Positions 60,570 through 64,000 of a stretch of 64,000 nucleotides of DNA are shown here, in pieces. The position numbers were made by a program, and so were the translations under genes. The notes under the pieces are model-generated. The model saw only the letters and a list, made by a program, of their open reading frames with translations. It had not been told where the DNA came from and ran no database searches. Within the stretch, counting starts at the first letter, position 1, and each line of letters starts with the position of its first letter. The stretch covers positions 1 through 64,000 of the forward strand of contig JAJZKO010000004.1 in the NCBI GenBank assembly GCA_021850805.1, written 5' to 3'. The stretch is from Microcaldota archaeon. GTDB lineage: Archaea; Micrarchaeota; Micrarchaeia; Micrarchaeales; CABMGC01.

Positions 60570-60800
60570 TCAATATCTGCTTCCGAACCTGGCCGCCTGC
60601 GCCTTCTTGCGCTCGAATATGCCCTTATGCTTTGCGCAGCTTATGCAGTAGTAGACCTTCCTCCTTGACATGTACCGCGCGCCTTCCTCCTTCTGCTCCG
60701 CACCGAATCTTATGGATCTCTCGTCAGCTACGGCCTTGCTCCTGGGGGTCTTCCTCCCGCAATTGTCGCATGTTACTAAAGCTTCCTTACCTCTCAACAA
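60570..60800 (-). CDS. rps26e: 30S ribosomal protein S26e (eS26)
   Basis: Zinc-containing small-subunit protein near the mRNA exit channel. VTCDNCGRKTPRSKAV and VYYCISCAKHKGIFERK give the C4 zinc site and match eS26. 76 residues, shorter than eukaryotic forms. TTG start with GGTGT four bases upstream. eS26 is patchy in archaea (known from Crenarchaeota and relatives), so its presence is informative for placement. Confidence 0.85.
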   Translation of the reverse strand: MLRGKEALVTCDNCGRKTPRSKAVADERSIRFGAEQKEEGARYMSRRKVYYCISCAKHKGIFERKKAQAARFGSRY

Positions 60801-60851
60801 AACACCTGTAAATTATATTACACATCAGCTATATAAATTGTGGCTGCATAA

Positions 60852-61208
60852 ATGAATCATAGTACCTTATACTCTCAAAGCGGCGGCAATATGGAAACAA
60901 TAGCGTGCAGAAGAATCACAAGCGAGATACTCCCTGCAGTAAGGGCATCCATAGCAGAGGCAATGCACAAAAGATACTCATATAGCGAATCCGATATAGC
61001 CAAATCCCTTGGCATTGTGCAGGTTGCGGTGAGCAAGTACCTTAATTCAAACTATTCCGCAAAGACAAAAATGGTCAAGGATTACATAATAAAAAACAGG
61101 CTAAACGAAGACATACTCAGTTCAATAGTGAACAGAAAAAGCAAAGAGGATACAAACGCAATGATATATGCGCTCTGCATGACGCTGGCCTCTAAACTTG
61201 ATTTTTAG
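60852..61208 (+). CDS. HTH transcription regulator, COG2522-like
   Basis: 118 residues. CRRITSEILPAVRASIAEAMHK followed by YSESDIAKSLGIVQVAVSKYLN is the helix-turn-helix pattern of a widespread archaeal regulator family whose targets are mostly unknown. No ligand domain is seen. Met14 (60891) is an alternative start. Its TAG stop overlaps the GTGAT ribosome-binding site of gdhA, so they are probably co-transcribed, and control of glutamate metabolism is possible. Confidence 0.75.
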   Translation: MNHSTLYSQSGGNMETIACRRITSEILPAVRASIAEAMHKRYSYSESDIAKSLGIVQVAVSKYLNSNYSAKTKMVKDYIIKNRLNEDILSSIVNRKSKEDTNAMIYALCMTLASKLDF

Positions 61209-61215
61209 TGATCTT

Positions 61216-62481
61216 ATGGCTGAAGAATTGAATCCTTTCAAGATATCACAAGAGCAACTGGACAAGGCTGCAGAGGTGATGGGCCTGGATAAGAATGCCC
61301 ATACCATACTAAGGGAGCCAAAGCGGATAGCGACCCTAAATATACCTGTAAAGATGCGGGACGGAAGCACAAAGGTCTTCACCGGATTCAGGGTGCTCTA
61401 CAACGATGCAAGAGGTCCTGGCAAGGGCGGCATAAGGTACCATCCAAGCGAGAGCATAGATACAGTAAAGGCGCTCTCAGCATGGATGACCTGGAAGACG
61501 TCTCTGGCAAACATACCTTATGGAGGAGCAAAGGGCGGGATAATATGCAATCCAAAAGAACTCAACGAATCGGAGCTTGAGAGCCTATCGCGCGGCTACA
61601 TCCGCGCCCTTGGCAGGCTGATAGGCCCCAAGGTGGACATACCTGCGCCAGACGTATATACCAATCCACAGATAATGGCATGGATGATGGATGAGTATAG
61701 CAAGATTGTAGGATATGACGAATTCGGGGTCATAACCGGCAAGCCGATAGAGGTATGGGGCTCCGAGGGCAGGTTCGATTCGACAGCCATGGGGGGCATG
61801 TATGTGATGCGCGAGGCGGCAAAGCGCATGAACATGGACATAACGAAGGCAAAGATAGCGATACAGGGTTTCGGAAATGCAGGCAAGTTTGCCTTCGAGC
61901 TCGCTACAAAGCTCTTCAATTCCAAAGTGGTGGCGATAAGCGACTCAAGCGGTGGAATATATTCGGAAGACGGGCTTGACTATGACCAGCTTGTAAAGCT
62001 CAAGGAGACAAAAGGCGAGATAAGTTCATATGAAAAGGCCGAGAAGATCACAAACCAGCAGCTCCTCGAGCTCGATGCCGATATACTCATACCAGCGGCA
62101 ATAGAGAACCAGATTACCGCGGAAAATGCGGATAAGGTAAAGGCAAAGATGGTGCTGGAGCTTGCAAACGGGCCCGTGACGCCAGACGCAGACCAGATAC
62201 TCTTCGAGAGAGGGATATTCGATGCGCCAGACTTCCTTGTCAATTCTGGTGGGGTTATAGTCTCTTACTTCGAATGGGTACAGAACCAGGAACATTATTA
62301 CTGGGAGAGCGACGATGTGTATAAGCGCCTAGACAAGATAATAACAAAATCGTTTAATGATGTCATGAAGACAAAGGACGATTATGCTGCGAAAGGGAAG
62401 AAGATAAGCATGAGGACAGCGGCATATATCCTTGCGGTTAGCCGTGTAGCCCAGGCGATGAAGACGCGTGGATGGTACTGA
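61216..62481 (+). CDS. gdhA: Glutamate dehydrogenase
   Basis: Interconverts glutamate and 2-oxoglutarate plus ammonia. Marks are GPGKGGIRYHP, PYGGAKGGIICNP (catalytic Lys), PAPDVYTNPQIM, and the Rossmann loop IQGFGNAGKFAFELA, which with following Asp (AISDSSGG) leans to NAD. 421 residues, hexameric class. GTGAT exactly three bases upstream fixes the ATG at 61216; the track start six codons earlier overlaps the regulator gene. Confidence 0.96.
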   Translation: MAEELNPFKISQEQLDKAAEVMGLDKNAHTILREPKRIATLNIPVKMRDGSTKVFTGFRVLYNDARGPGKGGIRYHPSESIDTVKALSAWMTWKTSLANIPYGGAKGGIICNPKELNESELESLSRGYIRALGRLIGPKVDIPAPDVYTNPQIMAWMMDEYSKIVGYDEFGVITGKPIEVWGSEGRFDSTAMGGMYVMREAAKRMNMDITKAKIAIQGFGNAGKFAFELATKLFNSKVVAISDSSGGIYSEDGLDYDQLVKLKETKGEISSYEKAEKITNQQLLELDADILIPAAIENQITAENADKVKAKMVLELANGPVTPDADQILFERGIFDAPDFLVNSGGVIVSYFEWVQNQEHYYWESDDVYKRLDKIITKSFNDVMKTKDDYAAKGKKISMRTAAYILAVSRVAQAMKTRGWY

Positions 62482-62484
62482 GAA

Positions 62485-63144
62485 TCAGCCCATCTGCGGT
62501 CGATCCCTCATCGCCCCAGAGAGCAAGCTATAATCCTTCTGCTTCATCTCTATCAATGTGGCTTCCAGGGATGATATCACTATCCTTCTGGAAAACGTCC
62601 TCATTATAGAATAGATGGCAGAGGCACTGTAAATTCCAGAGGACTGCACATTGTAATTGTTGCCCCTGTGTACATACTGCTTCCTTTCCGTGCACAATAC
62701 GCTTAGTATCTTGTTCGAGATGTCCCTCTCCTGCTGGTTGCTCGAATTCTTTGCCGCACCATCAAACATCCTTATCACATTAATCATGTAAGCCGTGACA
62801 AATTGCTCGCTTTTCTTCCTGTCTGCTATGGTAGATTCGCGCACTTTGACAAAAGCCTTGTTGTTGATTGTATCCTCAAGGAACATGCAATAATTGAAAA
62901 ACTGCGAGCCATTTTTCTTCTGATTGTCCCTGTCAAGAGAGATGAATGGCAGGTAAGCACATGCGTATATATCCGCTATCGCGGAGCTTGACGGTGAATA
63001 TTTGGCAGCAGCCTTCACATCCGAGGCAATCTTGCCTATCATGTACCCTATTTCCGGCTCATCCTTCCTTATGCCTTTTGCATACTGCGGGAGCTCACCG
63101 CTTCTTATCTGCGGGATCATCTTAGCGCCATAAGGCGATGGCAT
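62485..63144 (-). CDS. Hypothetical protein downstream of a MoxR-like ATPase
   Basis: 219 residues, mostly helical, no membrane segment and no motif I recognise. Segments such as SDVKAAAKYSPSSSAIADIYACAY and TAYMINVIRMFDGAAKN look like a helical bundle. It starts four bases after the stop of the MoxR/RavA-like gene. In bacteria RavA is followed by the VWA protein ViaA. This protein lacks the DxSxS motif of a VWA domain, so it would be a different partner. Confidence 0.6.
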   Translation of the reverse strand: MPSPYGAKMIPQIRSGELPQYAKGIRKDEPEIGYMIGKIASDVKAAAKYSPSSSAIADIYACAYLPFISLDRDNQKKNGSQFFNYCMFLEDTINNKAFVKVRESTIADRKKSEQFVTAYMINVIRMFDGAAKNSSNQQERDISNKILSVLCTERKQYVHRGNNYNVQSSGIYSASAIYSIMRTFSRRIVISSLEATLIEMKQKDYSLLSGAMRDRPQMG

Positions 63145-63148
63145 TCAA

Positions 63149-64000
63149 CTACCTGACAAGCCTTATTATATTCTTCTGGCTCTCTATAAGCTTCTCAGCC
63201 TCCTCAATAAGCCTGTTTGCCTTTGCTGCAAGTTTCTCCGCCGCCTCCTCAAGCTTTTTATTGCCGGATTCTGCCGCCTCTTTCACCTCGTCGCTATCCC
63301 TAAGCTCCGCTATTCTCGCAGCGACGGTCTTGAGTGCATCAGGCGAAGAGCTGTTAACCTCTATGCTTCTCTCAAGGTTCCTCAGTGCGCCATTGCCCTC
63401 GTTTATCTTTGCGAGGATGAGATCGCTATATCTTTCCTCAATCACGTTAAGGAGGTTCTGCGCGTTCTCGTTAATCTTCTCTGCCGCCTTTCTCACGCTT
63501 TCATTGCTGTGGTTTAGGCTTGTCCTTATTATCTCACTCTCAACAGTCTGCAGCAGCCCGCCCTTGACCTGCTTTACACTCTCAAGGCTGGCCCGCTCTA
63601 TGAATGTCGTAAAGTCCTCAAAGCTCATCCCATTGCTGAGGTTTCCTCCGAGATCCCTGAGCTGCGTAAGCCTGCCCATCGGGGTATCAAGCTCTTCGTA
63701 GAGCATTCCGGAAACGGTCTTGAAGTCATCTTTGTCGCTTGGCGCTATATACATGAACACAAGCAGGTCCTCTTCTATTGCCGTTGTCCTGCCATTCAGC
63801 AGCGCGTGCGCCGCAATCATCTTAGAGCTACGCGCCTTCCTCCTGTCAGTCATATGCATGCCCCTGTCTTCAAGCAGGGCGAAGAGTTTCATCTGCTTGT
63901 CTACCACATACGAAAGGTCAACTGTAGGAAGCATCTTGTATATCTCTCTTATCATCTCCTTCGTTATCACCGGCTGTACGTCCAGTGCATCACGCTGGAA
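63149..64000 (-). CDS. C-terminal part of a MoxR/RavA-like AAA ATPase (runs off the window)
   Basis: The track starts this ORF at a GTG (63970), but the frame continues upstream to the window edge (QRDALDVQPVITK), so the gene is only partly present. DLSYVVDKQMKLF followed by MTDRRKARSSKMIAAHALLNGRT matches the lid/sensor 2 region of RavA-type MoxR ATPases. After it come a charged region and a long C-terminal coiled coil (KLEEAAEKLAAKANRLIEEAEK). The Walker motifs would lie beyond 64000. Probably co-transcribed with the following 219-residue gene. Confidence 0.65.
   Translation of the reverse strand, partial: FQRDALDVQPVITKEMIREIYKMLPTVDLSYVVDKQMKLFALLEDRGMHMTDRRKARSSKMIAAHALLNGRTTAIEEDLLVFMYIAPSDKDDFKTVSGMLYEELDTPMGRLTQLRDLGGNLSNGMSFEDFTTFIERASLESVKQVKGGLLQTVESEIIRTSLNHSNESVRKAAEKINENAQNLLNVIEERYSDLILAKINEGNGALRNLERSIEVNSSSPDALKTVAARIAELRDSDEVKEAAESGNKKLEEAAEKLAAKANRLIEEAEKLIESQKNIIRLVR

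Overview
The window is a gene-dense archaeal chromosome segment. Evidence for Archaea is the ribosomal protein set (S13, S4, S11, L44e, S26e types), the small RFC subunit, PCNA, GINS, aIF2 alpha, fibrillarin, SRP54, aCPSF1, proteasome beta, RtcB, Rpp21, TATA-type promoters about 25 bp before many starts, and tRNA introns with bulge-helix-bulge-like folds. Very short intergenic gaps, broken-up ribosomal operons, micro-introns in tRNAs and several trimmed proteins suggest a small-genome DPANN lineage, most likely a Micrarchaeota/ARMAN-like organism. That placement is an inference, not something I could test. AGG and ATA codons dominate. No IS element, prophage, CRISPR array or rRNA gene was seen.

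Layout. 1-7.3 kb: information processing (class I LysRS, S13-S4-S11, RFC small subunit, initiator tRNA, a GINS-like protein, L44e, aIF2 alpha, a PAC2 protein, intron-bearing tRNA-Gly). 7.4-11.1 kb: two minus-strand genes, then a polyamine group (agmatinase, aminopropyltransferase, AdoMet/Arg decarboxylase). 11.0-16.4 kb: one minus-strand operon for a complete pyruvate dehydrogenase-type complex (E1a-E1b-E2-E3) ending in NAD kinase, which appears to start at a non-AUG codon directly after the E3 stop. 16.5-25.5 kb: pentapeptide-repeat protein, sugar nucleotidyltransferase, M20 hydrolase with an interrupted GNAT gene, Lrp regulator, aquaporin, fused trehalose-phosphate synthase/phosphatase, elongator tRNA-Met with intron, HPP membrane protein, HEFFH protein, tRNA-His. 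25.6-35.9 kb: TPR-AAA ATPase with RNase HI, Nudix, phosphoesterase plus Lhr helicase, response regulator and histidine kinase, fibrillarin. 36-45.5 kb: GH15 glucanase/trehalase, RtcB, tRNA-Leu with an apparent T-loop intron, PCNA, DtdA, Rpp21, Rieske protein, tRNA-Ile(UAU) with intron, SRP54. 45.5-64 kb: a very small Lys-rich ORF, DRG GTPase, stand-alone NFACT-R protein, pyrophosphatase, CTP synthase, a surface-glycan block (GT2, two flippases, a GT-C-like membrane protein), TRAM protein, proteasome beta, aCPSF1, S26e, glutamate dehydrogenase, and the end of a MoxR/RavA-like ATPase that runs off the window.

How the parts fit. Intron-containing tRNAs and the RtcB ligase belong to one splicing pathway. 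The trehalose synthase, aquaporin and GH15 enzyme (a trehalase in some archaea) could form a compatible-solute module. The polyamine genes form a short agmatine-to-spermidine route. A recurring translation signal, GTGAT or GGTGA followed by about three bases and then ATG, GTG or TTG, supports many of the starts chosen here. The most unusual observations are the lpdA-UAG-nadK junction, the early in-frame UAG in the GNAT gene, the T-loop insertion in tRNA-Leu, the UAU-anticodon isoleucine tRNA, and a paired-hairpin element before the agmatinase gene.
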